From NCBI GenBank assembly GCA_013400155.1, contig VXBM01000428.1:530038-594037 (forward strand): a stretch of 64,000 bases of DNA, read 5' to 3'. This DNA comes from Helopsaltes ochotensis (lineage: Eukaryota; Chordata; Aves; Passeriformes; Locustellidae). The notes under the pieces are model-generated. The model ran no database searches. It had not been told where the DNA came from and saw only the letters and a list, made by a program, of their open reading frames with translations. A program made the position numbers and the translations under genes. Positions 10,867-24,600 of the stretch are shown here, one piece after another; positions within the stretch are counted from its first letter, which is position 1, and every line of letters begins with the position of its first letter.

Positions 10867-13800
10867 TCTGGAAGGGAATTAAAGCACAAGCACAGTTTTC
10901 AATAAATTCTGTATTTTAATGATCAATTTGTACTTCAAAATATTTAGGGAAACAAAGTCTGATTAGAAAACTTTTTCTTTCTAGACTCTCCTGTCCTCAA
11001 CTGGTTATACAGTTCACAGAATAAATAACCAACTCTTTTTCAAAAAGCTTTTAAAATATAGGCTGTGGGTTTAGTTTGTAAGAATGAGTCACTTAAAAAA
11101 AAAAACAGAAGCTGAACTCTGCAAAACATTCTTTGTCCACCTCTGTATAATAAGAAAGACTTAGCCCTTAATGTGGTGTAAACACAAGGAGAGGAAAAAA
11201 AACCCCATGCAAGGTCTATGAGATCTACATAGAAATCCCTACACGTGCAGGGAAGGGCCTCACAAATTGATGCAGATGCCTCAGGACTAAATGATTAACG
11301 GCAGAATCACATTCAAAAATAAATTACAGGCAATAGATACAGGCCCAAAAAGGCCTGCTCCACAGGGAAATAATTTTCTCTGTTCATTGTCACTTCATGT
11401 TACCCATCCATCATTTGGTTACCAGTTTCAGCTATTCACTTGCTGCCAAGTCTATTTTCAAGTTTCCACATTCCTTCTGTGTCATTGCATCTTCCCTTTC
11501 TCCAGGAACACTCTGGCGCTGCGTCTGCTGGCTCTCCTGGCTCCAGGGTCAAATGTAAAGTGTGTTTGGGGTCTTGAGGGAGTGTGTTAGTTTCTTGGGG
11601 CTTTTTCAAGCCATAATTTTTGTCTTTTGTGCTTGCACATCTGCTCTATTACTTCAACCAAGAAAAGCTGGTGTCTCAAACAGGAGTGTGAAGTATCTGT
11701 GCATCCCCTGTGGCCTTTGGGTGGGATGACACTAACTATTGTCACCCTCTTTGGTGCTAATTAATGCCTTTATATTGGCTTACAGAGGATACAAATGTTC
11801 TTTCTTCTTTCTTTCTTTCTTATTTTTTCAACGAAAAGGGAATATTTTCTGTCTTATGGTTGCTGAGAATTTCTGGCCAAAATCCTGTTCCAGTTTACTG
11901 TCATGTATCTGGAATTTTTCCACCATGTTGAAACAAAATGTATCTTCCTCCTCTGCTCTCCTCAGGAAGCTCCTTTGAAAAACCCCGTGCAATATTACTT
12001 GATTGGTTGGGGCATCATTAAATGGTTGGGACAGCATTTTCTAGGAGAATATTTTCTGTTGTGTTATCTGCAGCAGAAGCACAATGTAAAGTTATTTTTA
12101 TAGGAAATATCAAAACTGAACTTACATCTACTGCCCTGACCATACCCATTTCACAGAGTTTTTCAAGGTTATTTTTCTCGTGAAATCGGAGAATAAACAG
12201 CACCCTTCCTTTTCACTGAGTGCTTCCTTGATTGTTTCTGTGGTCTTTATTCTGCTTTCTCACTGTTTTGTATCCTCAGAAAACATGTATAGTCCTGCCC
12301 AAAAGTACTCCTTCTTTTTTCATGGAGGGGACAAAAAAAAAAAAAAAACCCAAACAAAAAACCTCATATTTTCCTTGTTTGCCAAGGTATTCTTACACAG
12401 ATCTTGAAACACATTTTTTTCCTCTCCTCTGCAGCAGTTGGGTAGAGACGTTTTTCTTTCTTTTTTTTTTTAAATTACATTGCAACTTATTTCTGAACCT
12501 GCTTCCGGCTGCCTTTCTATGCCTTTCTAAAAGATATATATTTGGCAACTGTTTTGTGATATTTTGCTATTACTAGCTTTTGGGGGAGGAGAAACAATAT
12601 TCAAGTACATCCCCCAATGAAGCTTGAGCAATGATGATGTTTTCATTGGGGTTTTTACTGACAGTAGTCACATCAAATTTTAACTGTAAGATACAGTCCT
12701 GGCTCAGTGTTTCTCAGCAGCATCAGTAAAAATGTACAACTGTCCCTCAGGATTTGGTTCTAATCCCTTTGATATTACCACTACCATTGTGGCTTGATGA
12801 AATGACTGAGAGAAGGAGCTGGCTGCAGCAGTTAGCAGCTGAGATGGTGCTTTCTGTGTGCCTGCCTAAGCTCAGGGCTTGCCTTTGCCTCTTCCCCTCC
12901 TGCCAGAGCTGAAGGGCCACAACCAAACCTCCTGCGATCACACAGCCACGGATGCCATCCCAGGGCAGCTGCAGTGCTTGGGACAAAGGTGCTTGAAAGG
13001 AAAACAGCTTGCTTTGAATTTACCCAAAATTTTCCTTATAACTGGGATATTCACAGCCAGCCTCTTCACCCAGAAACCAGAGAAGCACAAAGCCTTGCTT
13101 TTCCCATCTCTACCTGTCTGAGTAGCTTTCTCTGTGCTCTGCTTTCCGCCTGCCTGAGAAATAGCTATTGGATCATGGATCTATAAAAATCAACAAGTAA
13201 AGAAAAGGGGCATTGCAACTGTGCTGTTGATTTTTTATCCCCCGTGCTTATAAGCAATTTGCCTTAATTTCCCGGTTACCAGCCCTCATACTTACCCTAT
13301 TGCTCTACAACTTGTCTCACTTTAGAGGACAGCTGTCTCTATTCTCTGGGCTAAATTCTAAACTAACGGGTTTTAGGAAAATAACTCACTCTGTTTTCAC
13401 AGTAAATAATCAAAAGCAACCAAACAAAAAATCTCATGGCTTGGGCTAATTCTCTCAGTTGTCCTCGGTACCATTGTTTAGATCTTGGCTTCACTTTTCT
13501 GTTCTGTTTGTCTTTCTTGGCCACTTGTTTCCAAACTTTTTTCTTTTTTTGGTCTTCTTCACTCATCACCTTTTCCCCACTACCTGTCGCTACTTTTACA
13601 TTCAGAGCAGTGCATTCCATTTATTTCAATTTCTAACTATAATAAAACCTGTCAATTTAAATCAATCTGGATGTTTTTAAACAATTACACCCCACAGTGA
13701 CAGATAACATTAATTAAGTCATTAAGCTATGCTAGAAATACTATCCAAGGAAATTAGGCTGTTATGGCTTCTAACTCCCTAAACATCAAAGGAGTAATTA

Positions 13801-16578
13801 GTTTTTGTTTTGGTTTAGTTTTGGTTGTTTAAATTGTTGTTTTTTAGGGGTTTTTTAATGGAAAGGTTATTAAATATAAAATACTCATTTATTTGTCATG
13901 CTCTACTACTTGAGTAATTGTACAAAGGCACTTCAGCTGTTTGATATCTTCCATCCATCATTTGGACAGTGAGAAATAACCCTCAACCCCTAAAGTGGTT
14001 GCTCCACGCAACTGGAATTCACAATGCAGGGAATGTTCAGTGTATCAACTGGCCCTGATCTGGTTTACAATATGTCAACACTTTGTGCTGTGTTTATCAA
14101 GTGCATGTCAGAAGCAATTGAGGTTCACCAAAGGGGAAGAGGAATATGCAACTTTTTACAGCTGATTTATTAAATTGTACAGTCCAGGAGGGCAAAAAAA
14201 ATCAAAAAATTTCAAAATCAGTCCAAACAGCTGAGTTTTAAGTGAGCTGACTTGACCCTAACTGGCCTTAGAGGAGAGGAGAAAACTTTTTATCTATAGC
14301 TCCTTCTTCCTAACTGCACTAGGTGCAACCACACTCCAAGCACACTAATTGAGGTAAATGTGAGAATTAAAGTAGAGCTTTAGTAATCCTCTGTAGCTTG
14401 AATAAAATTAATTTTTGTTCTGACAGCTGAATTGAGAAAGTTCTGATTCATGCAGTGAGTTTTCAAAGTCCATTCTTTCAAATGTGAAGAAACATAAATG
14501 TCAGGATATGTTGAATTTGAAATTTGTGGCCTAAATAAATTCAGACCTGAGCTTACAGCGCTTATTTTAATGCCCAAATATAAGGTCAGTCATGAGAAAA
14601 GACATGATAAGTGGACGCTTGAAAGAAATGGAGGACTGACACAAAATTAATATTAGAATTTATTTTCTGGTTTTCATTTCTGCCATAATTTTCATTTTAA
14701 ATCTCCTTGTGTGTGTAACCTTCTACTGTCCTTTCTGACCTCTATTTCTCTGTACAGATGAAGGAGCCATGCAAAGTGATTTTAATGTGTCCTTTTCTTA
14801 TTTTTGCTGTGCTGGTTCAAAATTCATGATGCAACTCAGGAATTCCTGTTGACATTTCACAATCACTCTTTATTGTTTTTTTCACAAACTGTGAAAACTT
14901 TTTTTTTCTCTGTATTTCTGGTATAAATCCTGGAAATTATATATGTAAATATGATTTTGCAAGACAATTTGTATTAGAATTTTTTGAGGCATCCTGGAAA
15001 AAAATAACAGAGCAGAGGAGAGTATTTTTTGAAACATGGACCACTGAAACAGCACAGAGAAAGAAGAGTAAGGCAACAGTGAAAGAAGATAGCATGCAGT
15101 CCACAGGCCAAAATCATGATTTGTTAACCTGTATAGCTCAGGAAGAAGACAAAGAAAGGAACTATGGTTTATGACTAGCTATCAAGAGGTAACTGAGTAT
15201 GTGCTTATGCAATAAATTCTGTATTAATTCTCTGTATGTAGAAGACTTTTTTCTCATTTATTTTCCCCTCCAGCAGGAAAATTGGATAAGCACAAGCAGA
15301 TTAATGCTGGTGAGCCTATTACTTCTTCTGTATATATATAAAGTTGATGTTCTGATCTTCACAGTTGTATTTATTGTTTAGTAGAACGGGATCCATATGC
15401 AGAGAAATAACACACACTGGCAAACCTCATCCAACTAAGCTGTTTTCAATGTAAATAAGTAAAATATTATATTAGAGATGCATTTGGTTTTAGTTTCTTT
15501 AAAAAGCACCTGAAGATTAAGCTTCAAATCACACTGTTTTTTTTTTTCTATGTGTTAGCGTATTACAAATGATATTTTCAAATACTTTTACTATGAAAAA
15601 ACCACCCTGGAGATGAGAGGTCCTATAGGATCTGTCACAGCAGAAAGGATAATGAAATTAATCTTACCTGCAGGCTAAGGAGTGGAAAGTTAAAACACTA
15701 AATTTTTTGAAAAGTAAGTTAAGATATCAAAATTTGATTGTAACAGTATACAAGTGTATCATATGAATTAGTTCCACTACCTGGGAAAATATCCAAAGGC
15801 TTCTTATCAGTAAAGCAAATACTTTCCTGAACCAACCCACACTTCAGGGAAAATGTTACTCAAACACAGATTATCTGCCTAAACACCATCTCTAGAGCTC
15901 CTTGGATCCTCTCTGTAAAAGGGAATTATCCTGTGGCATTTGTCCATCTCTGAAAAATCAATATTGGAACCAGATCATTTACTGCAAAGAGTAAAAGGCT
16001 TTTACCTGATTCTATGCCAGCCAAAACCAGCATAATCTATTTTCTGATAAAATCAGAGCAACTTAGGCAGTTGGGAAGCAAGAATCACTGATCACCTTAA
16101 CCACACCTCCCTCAAATGAGGCACTAAAAAAGCAACAAAAAGAAGCTCCCTAAAAAAATATCTTTTTATCTGCAAAAAGAAATATATAATAAAATAAAAA
16201 TGAAGTAATTAAATTTTCACTGGAGACAGAGAAAAAATGTTAATGTCTGGAATGTTCAAAAAATTCCATTCCTCTTTCTCTGGTTTATAATTTGCTATTT
16301 GAATGCTTACATTTGATATGGCAATGACAATTAGTCAAGTTTAAGTTTCAGATCATTCAAGTTTAAGATCATTCAAGAAATTTTTCTTGTATGTCAACTT
16401 TTTGAAACCACCCATCACATCAGAATGACATCTTTGGTTCCCTTTCTTAGAAAAATCTTCCAATTTTTGCTGAAAAACAGGGAAACATAAAAATAAAATT
16501 TAAACTTTCAAACCAGTGGAAGAATTTTCGAAAGGTATTTTGGGCTTGTTGCTGTTGTTGCTTTTGGCATGCATTTAT

Positions 16579-16620
16579 TGATTAACAGGATTAATTACGA
16601 TTAATTATTAATTATTATTT
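16579..16620. promoter_or_regulatory. Dense TAAT/ATTA homeodomain-type motif cluster
   Basis: At least five ATTA/TAAT cores, including TTAATTA and TTAATTATTAATTA, lie within about 40 bp. Clusters like this bind homeodomain proteins in many enhancers, but such strings also arise from AT-rich composition. Confidence 0.2.
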
Positions 16621-17976
16621 TAGAAGAGGAACATGTTTTTTATCAGCTTGGAATTGGATCAATCTGTCTGAATCTCACTGCAAGATTATGGTCTAGGGTT
16701 TGTCTATGGAGAGAAGGCACAACAGAGAGAGGTAGAGCAGAACACCTACTCCTCATTAACCCCCTACTTAGAAACTTCCTGAATCTGGGATAAAGCTGTC
16801 ATATTTTGGAGAAATTCACTACACTCAGGTGACCATTACAAAGAAACTTATTAACAGATCTCTTTTCCAGGACTATGAGATGGAGCTTTCTTGAATTCCT
16901 TGCCCTCACCCACAATCCAGTTTTCTGGGCATGATAATAAGCTGATAGAATTAATTCAGATTATGATCATTTGTTTGAAAGAAGTTTGGGGGTTTTTTTT
17001 CTGGCCAGTAAGCAATCAAAAGAATTAAAAATCATACTTGTCATTACTTTTACTCTTCGCTACAGTCAAATTTACATGAAATCTGTTTCTAATTCATGCT
17101 TAGGGGTCCGGGAGCCATTCTGAATAGTGTTAAAGAAAATTATTTTTAAATAAACATTCTCATTCTTTCAAACAAATTCAGTGATCATAGAAAAACAAAC
17201 AAACCAATTCAGCAGGCAACCAAAATACTGCTGCTGAATCTGTTCTGTTTGTATGTTTGTTTGTTTTTAATTTGGGCTTTGTTGCCTGAATTCTTTTTAC
17301 AATATTATTGACTACATTTTCAATACTATAAAAGCAATAATATTAAATATTTGGATTTAAAATGCCTATATGAATATTGTGCATGTTTGGCACAGAAGGA
17401 AGTACATATCCATGTGAATCATTCCAAATACTCCCCCAGCACTGCCTCTAAATATGAATGGGTCCCTGCCTGACGAGTCAGAGGCAGGCAGATAGGATTG
17501 GAGTAGGAAATACCCCAACGTTGAAGTTCAGCTTAAGCAGCTCCTGGCCCCTGCTTGGATGGGCTTGAATCAGAGCAAAGATCAAACTGCTGCCCTCACA
17601 CGGCTGCCTCACAACTTTCCACTCACAGAGAAAATTTAAGCAGTTTATTCCAGGCCACAAGCAGAAATGCAGACTTGCTCTTGAAGGGAGTGTCAACCTG
17701 TTGCAAAATCAAGGAAGGAGAGTTGGACCTTAGTCCATTTAGGTGCTCTGTGCTGAATTGTATCAGGTTGTGCTCATTTCAAGTACATATTTTGCTTTCT
17801 ACAGGGTGTATTATATTATAGCTATTACAGCTGTTCAATGTTTTCTTACTGGTTACTATAATGGAAGAAAATATTTTCACTAAAAATACATCTTTGCCTT
17901 CTAATAATGTTTTAAGCAAGAAAACAATGTGGTAGTTAAAGGATAAAAATACTTTTCATTTATATTTCAATTTTTT

Positions 17977-18005
17977 TTCCTTCCTTCCTTCCTTCCTTCC
18001 TTCCT
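17977..18005. repeat. (CCTT)n microsatellite
   Basis: About seven tandem CCTT units directly after a T run, seen in the sequence. Confidence 0.95.
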
Positions 18006-19206
18006 GTACTTTAATAAGAATTTATTTTGTTGTTAAAACCTAACTATGATTACAGTCTGTGTAATTTTTGCTTTCCCCAATCAATTAACCTCTGAAGTCC
18101 CTATGGAGAGCCTATTATTGGTCCTTTCCCTACTGAACTGCCTACTTGCCTCTGCCTCCTGTGCACCTGTGATGCCATAAATTGGTCACAGATGGCCTGC
18201 TAGGATATAATCACTGCCATTTGTCATGAAGTGGATAGCTGTATCACTTTCTCTTGCTTTGCAGAATCTACTTCTTGACAGGTCAAAATTTCTACTTCTG
18301 TGAGTTCCTTTAGGAAAAGAAATAGAAAGGTTCAAAGGTCAAGCCCTGAAGGACTCCAACCTCTTGAAAAGGAGTAACAAATCTCGTATTAGATACCCAG
18401 AATCTAATGTCTGCTGGGTGTGTAAACTTTGATGCCAAAACAGTGAACCCTGTGAGATTTCCATCCTCCCTCTGTTCTCTAGTTACCCAGAGCAAGGTAA
18501 AACACAAAAAAAGTAAATACTTTTTAAATCCCATAGCCATAATAAGAAATCTGTTCCTACACTCTCCCTTCTGGCAGGTCTGATTTTTTTTTCTTCTCCC
18601 TGAAATACTGACCTGGGACCATGTCAAGAGAAAAGGAGTTTCTTGCCTTTGTAATAACCTGTTAGTTGTGGTGTTTGCCCAAGAAGTCAAAAAGATAGGT
18701 GGTGTGTTCTCTTTTTCCTTCTCTTACACACAGAAACCTCTCTTAGCTCTTCCAGGAGGACTTATTTAATTTTCCAGGCAAGGGCCAGGAGCAGCCGCCC
18801 ACCCCCTGTGGCGCTGATGGGTGCTGCCATGTGGGAAACAGCTCAAGGCAAGGCGGTGCAAAGGGAGCCTGACAGCACAGCTGGTGGTGGGCTCTGACCC
18901 TGGCAGACCCAGCCCTTGGCACCCTTCTCTTTCCCAGGGTGATCCCTCTGCCATTCGGATCAGGCCCTTACCGGCCTGTGGAGCAGAAGAAGGAAGGAAC
19001 TGAAACCTGAGAGTAGATCTTAAAAAGTCTTAGTGTGAAACAGGCTTCGTCTGTCTATCCTGAGACACTGCAGGTCCTGTACAGACTTTCAAACAGGCTT
19101 CTGGCTACAGCAGTTCTTTGTTCTCAGACCTACCTGCAGGGGTTTCTTTTCCACAGTAAACCTATCTTTTGCATCAGCCTAATTGTAATTTCAATTTTAA
19201 AACTTG

Positions 19207-19322
19207 ATAAATTCTTTAGACATAAATTTCCTTATAAAAGAAACATTTTATAAACAGCAGTTATATAAATTCTTTAGACATAAATTTCCTTATAAAAGAA
19301 ACATTTTATAAACAGCAGTTAT
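19207..19322. repeat. Perfect 58-bp tandem duplication
   Basis: Bases 19207-19264 are repeated without a difference at 19265-19322. The unit is AT-rich and shows no link to the repeat families seen nearby. Absolute identity over 58 bp in otherwise decayed DNA indicates a recent duplication, a polymorphism, or an assembly artefact at a read junction. Confidence 0.97.
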
Positions 19323-20421
19323 CTAAGGGTGTTCTACCCACTTCAGTAATTTTCATTGGAGAAGCAGCAAATAATCAGGTTTTCAAATTATGCTTTAACA
19401 GCAATAAGATGAAGCTTGGAACCCAAAACCAGAGACAAGTTTCTCGGGAGTGTGACAGTTAACTTTTGGATGTTCACCTTGGAATATTTCCTAGGGAGGA
19501 ACGTCTGAAAACCATAAAACCTTGAAAGTTTTCAGATTTTAACTGCTAGATCATGCTTCTGCTATCACCTTTGCCTCCCAATCTTGAATCTCAAACATTT
19601 TAGAAAAAAAAGAGTAAGATTGATCTTATGAGTCCGGTCAAATTAACTGCACTCAGGTAACCAGTACTTGACCTAAAACTGGCACAAAACTGACATAAAA
19701 AGATTTTGGGACTTGATGATATCAGCCCTTGTCCTTACAAAGTTTATAATTAATGTAAAACAATAGATAGCAGCTGGTGCTTGTTTATAGGACAGCCTGT
19801 TCTTTGGGTGGTACTGTGTGCTGTGTAGCTGAAGAACAGTAACTTCATTATTCTCCTGCAGTAACCCCTACTGAAATATTTTTGGGTTTTTTCAGATAAA
19901 TTTTCATTGATTATAAATGTTTTACTTTGCTACAGTTATACTTTGTGCAAATAAACCATTTCCCTAAACTAAAGGAAGGAAGCCAGATTCCTACACACTG
20001 CAGCAGTGTCCAAACCACCAAGTACCAAAGTAATTACGTTACATATTTCCATGTTCTACTGAATATCTGAATGCTCATTTAAAGGAAAAAAAAAAAATAG
20101 AGACCTTCCCAAGAAAACAGGAGCTATGTAATGGAAGCTACGTCCATGGAAGTATTTTCAGACAATTGGAGTAATAATGTGACTGCTGTGAAGTCTGAGT
20201 TACACAATAAAGAGGATCTTCATCATTTCTTAGCCCTTTCGCTTTCCTTCTTCTCTCCATCTTTTACTATACAAAACTATTTGAAAATGTTGAAAATGTT
20301 AGTTTGTGACTAGAACTGAAATAATCATACCTTACCGCAGTTAACTTCAGGGTAAACAAATTCACACAATTTAAGAATAATCCTATTGCAATTGACATGG
20401 AATTATTTCTAAGCTGAGAAA

Positions 20422-20725
20422 AGAGTTTTACGATCATTGAGTCCAACAGTTAATCCAGCACTACCAAGTCACCACTTAATCCTATGTCCTTAAATGCCAC
20501 ATCTTCACAATCTTTTAAATATCTCCAGGGTAGTGACTCAACCACTTTTCCTGGGCAGCCTGTTCCTGTGCATGACAAACCTTTTGGGGAAAAATTTTTT
20601 TCCTAATATCCAATCTAAACCTCCCCTGGTGCAATTTGAGGCCATTTCCTCTTGTTCAATGCTTGTTACTTGGGAGACAGACCTCTACCTTACTATAACT
20701 TCCTTTCAGATACTTAGAGAAAGCC
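20422..20725 (-). mobile_element. CR1 LINE, 3' end fragment, antisense
   Basis: The plus strand reads as the reverse complement of a CR1 3' end: 'GATCATTGAGTCCAAC', then a 'CTGGGCAGCCTGTTCC' type block, then 'CCTAATATCCAATCTAAACC', then 'GAGGCCATTTCCTCTTGTTC'. This order is diagnostic of the avian CR1 3' region. About 300 bp remain, 5'-truncated and diverged, with small indels. No reverse-transcriptase coding part is present. Confidence 0.9.
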
Positions 20726-21591
20726 AGTTTTTTGGTAGTAAATAAAAATTCTTTTGAAGCACAGTAACACAGTATCAGCCCAGTGTTGTACTCCTCTTTG
20801 ATACTACCTTTATTCTGCATGTAGAAAAATTGTTGCCTATTACTTATTGTAACTTTTTATTTTACTTAGGAGTTTACTGGCTTGTTCTGAGAGCCACAAC
20901 TTGAAATAGAGACTATTTCTTTTGGTGAGGTTCCAAGTAGGTGAATTTAATTGTCATATTTTTGGTCAACATAAACTAAAGCAGAACGGAGAGAAATCTG
21001 AGCACATTTAATCACAGAGTGCTGTCGTGCTGCTGAGGAAAGTCATAAACAGTTGACTCCAAGCTGGGAACATCATGCCAAACATCGTATCTGGAACAGG
21101 ACTTTGCGTTCCACCAGTGTGCTGCAACGGGGAGAGCGTTAACACAGGGAGTTCAGCACATGTAGAAAAACGTTTCGAAAATGAAAGAGGTCAGGACAGG
21201 GTGGGTGGAATGGGCCTGGAGGGTGTTGTGCATCCAGAAGAGAAAAAAATATTATGTTTCCTAATACAGGACAAAACTGAGTAAAATTATTTGCTATATA
21301 ATCCATTCAGAGAAGCAGAAAGTCAAAGAATTCCCAAAGGACTTTTTTTTCCAGTCATACTCAAATAAGTAATTTTGAGTGACAGACAACTGAATCCACT
21401 ACAATTAGCATATGCCTTCCTTGCTGGCAACAAGATCAAACTGAGGACTGTACGAGCACTGTATGCCCATCATGTTACTAAAACTTTTGCTAAGCACAGG
21501 AAGGAAATGATACTGCTTTGATGTTACTTTTGGCTTCCAGTCTCAGGATTTGGACAAAAAAAAAGACTGAAATAATATTTTAACCTGCTTA

Positions 21592-21648
21592 TAGGGATTC
21601 AAACCCATCTCTCTCAGCAGAGTGCCCTAATCACTCTGTGGTTTAGGG
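21592..21648 (-). repeat. tRNA-derived SINE relic (MIR-like), antisense
   Basis: GGATTCAAACC at 21595-21605 is one base from the reverse complement of a tRNA B box. It is followed by sequence of the type 'AGAGTGCCCTAATCACT', where MIR-type SINEs carry their anticodon-arm derived part. No intact tRNA can be folded from it. The assignment rests on motif order only. Confidence 0.35.
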
Positions 21649-24600
21649 AAGGAAGCACACTCCACATGCCTACTGCTGAAATTGCTCCAGGATTCACTGG
21701 TGGAGGGAGAAGAACTAAGAGAAGCAGATGGAAAACAGATTGTATTCCTGTGGTAAGGCATTAACCTTGGAGAAACACAGTCCCTCTGCTAATGTTTGTG
21801 CTATCAGGGTGTGGGTGGAATGCATGTCTCCTTCCAGGCTGCAGTCCCAACATCTGGGATCCCAGCCCAGGTCAGCTCAGTACCATAACTAGGAGAGTTT
21901 TGTGCGAAGTTAAACTACCAAGTTCTGCACATTAAACACCGAGTCACACTTTCTCTCAAGCCGCCTGGCTTTGGCTATGTTCTGACCTTTCACTTTCAGC
22001 AGGTAAGATGAAGTCTGTTCTAAACATCACCTTCCCCATATGAACTGTCAGAGGATTTGTGCTGAGCAGACAGAGAAGCCTGGATCTGGATCTTACGGGG
22101 ATGAAGCAGGAGTGCAGCTGCAGCCCTGCACTAAATAATTTCTGCTTAAGAACAAGATCTGGATCATCATCCTGATATCTCCATCTCTCCCCATGCTGTG
22201 ACTGGAGGGTCAGTGAGCTTCATTCAGGATTTGGCTTGTTTGGGGGCCAGGCTGACACTCTTCAAGGCACCATGTTGCCTTCCTCAGAGAGGGCTGCAGC
22301 TGCACCCTAAGCCTTATGCTTTAATCCATCACTCATGCAGCACTTATTCATAATTCCTGATTAAACAGTTCCTGTGCCATGAATTTAATTTTTCTTAGCC
22401 TTAAGATCATCATGAATAAATTTGTACTGCTAAATTTCACCTTATTCCTAGCTCTACAATGTGACTTTCCTTCTCTTTTGCTGCTTCTGCAGCTACTCTG
22501 GTCTTTGGCCAACTCTTAGTCAAATATGTTCAAATTAATGCAGGTGGCTTTAAACCTATTTAAATTAGTAAATGAATGAAATGTAAATCAAAATCAACAG
22601 ACACTTCCCCTTAGCATACTGTATGTTTTCCCTTATCAGTCTGTTTAAATTATAGAATGTCTGGTCTATGTCTTCTTCTATTTCTTCAGCAGTACTTAGT
22701 ACAAGTAAACAGGAGCATTCAGCAAAATCTAATCCAAACAGAGCACTCCTTGATTTACTCCAAAACTACATATTAGAATAAAGACAAGTCTATATTTTCT
22801 TAAATCTCTGTTTTGACTAGTAAGCAATGACTCTATGGGCCAAATTCCCCTTCCTTCAATTAGAGTTGCATATTGTTTTTTTATTCAAACGACCACACAC
22901 AAATTGCTCTGGTCTAATGCCCAGAGAGTACACAGATTTCATGTAGCAATCCATTTAAGAAAGCTGATTTTTGTATTTTATATTTTGCTTGTTACTTAAG
23001 AAATTATCTGTGCTTTTTTTCTATGAAAAAATGCATTTTTCCAAGGGTATATTGTTGTTCCAAACTTCTACATAAGAAAAAAAAAAAAAAAAAGTTTTGC
23101 TTTTGTTCCCCTTAAGGGCTATTTAATACAATCCTATCCTTTCAACAATTTAGATTAAATTTTTTGGTTGTTTGATTATTTTTCACCAAATCTCTGTCCT
23201 TTTCTGAGACCAAACCTCTGCATAGATGAAAATCATCATTCATCAGCGTAAGCAGAAACAAAATCCATAAAATTAATGTCAAATAAGGTATATTTTGTGA
23301 TCATTTCAAATATGCTCAGTTAGAAGACTGCCTGTTAAATACTGGACAGTACATTCAAATTCTCATTTATTTTAACTTCAGTCAATTTATTCTGTTTGAA
23401 TTGAAAAGTCAAATAATTTTGCTTTGGAAAGTGGCACCACTTCATAGGAAATATATAAGTCAATGCACATTAGTGTAAGACTTGAGTTTCTTTGTTGGTT
23501 AACATCTGCATATGCTTTAGGACACAACACTTTTAATTCCCAGCACTGGTTCTGTTTTGGCCCTACTTGTCTGCGTGATGCTGACTGACACCTCACGACT
23601 TTCGGCCACACTGTCTCCATTTCCTCCTCAGCTTGATTACTCCGTAGCTGGTTCAGCAGACAACACAGTTACACCCTCCATTCTACTTTAGTGCAAATGA
23701 TAATTTAGCCATCAAAATAAATGAGAAAAAAAAAAAGAGCCTGACTGTGGGTGATCAGCTCGACACCTGAGAACTTAGAAGTATGTCTTAGTATTACATA
23801 TCCTCTTGTTATTATTTTATTTGCTTCTTGTTTGCCTAGAGAAATCCTGCATCTCTCACATATAACTCTAAAATCTAGGGATGTTGCCTAGGGTTTGCAG
23901 AGTAAACAATTCTTAATCTACACAGTGTTTTTTCCCTGCTGTACACACCCTGTAACTTAACTATATCCCAAACATGCTGCAATCATTTAAAGAATATGTG
24001 TCTCGGCTTTCATTCAAAAACTTTTTGAGCTTGAAAACCATACATCTGTAAATTTGAGTCAGAATCATCTTAACCTATTTTATTGAGGCCAAAGGAAAGA
24101 CAGAAGAGTGACAATTATCTAATGTTACCCTTCCTGACCCAAACAGATTCTGTGGGAGTTTTCCCACTGAGTTCATGGAGTAGAAATTTTACTGGGTTAT
24201 TTCCAACCTTCGAAGAGAAGAGGGTGAACAGCACCTGCAATCTCTTTTATATGATTATTAGGACATGGGGAAAACAAGTATTTCTTCCCAAAATAAAAGC
24301 CCATCTCTGGCATATTTTTTGAGGCACACTCATGATTCAGATGGAAAAAGAAATCTGAATTACCCCATAGACAACCTAAGGAATTGGATTCTGAAAAAGT
24401 GGTGCAAGTCTAGTGTTTTACTTCATTTCATATCACGTAAAACTCAACCACAGTGAGACATGTCAGTCAGCATCCCACAGAATTATGACTGTCCAAAACA
24501 AAGTGATGCAGAGTATTTTTTCTCCAAGATTTTCTGTATCTTTCTTCTTCCTGAAAAAATTTGCATGATGTAGGCAACACAATGATGTAATTGTGCCAGT

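Larger units (their letters stand above)
10870..19200. other. Long AT-rich non-coding block
   Basis: Mostly unremarkable intergenic or intronic sequence with short T, A and T/G tracts (for example 12328-12345, 13541-13550, 13800-13856). A few short minus-strand segments followed by perfect donors exist (12126-12176 before GTAAGT; one ending at 13387 before GTGAGT), but they are short and unsupported. A locally G+C-richer patch lies at 18780-18960. No gene is called. Confidence 0.5.

Noticed and set aside
13363..13620. Minus-strand Lys-rich open frame ending near a GTGAGT donor
   Set aside because: The composition comes from A-rich sequence, there is no convincing acceptor, and no recognisable domain.
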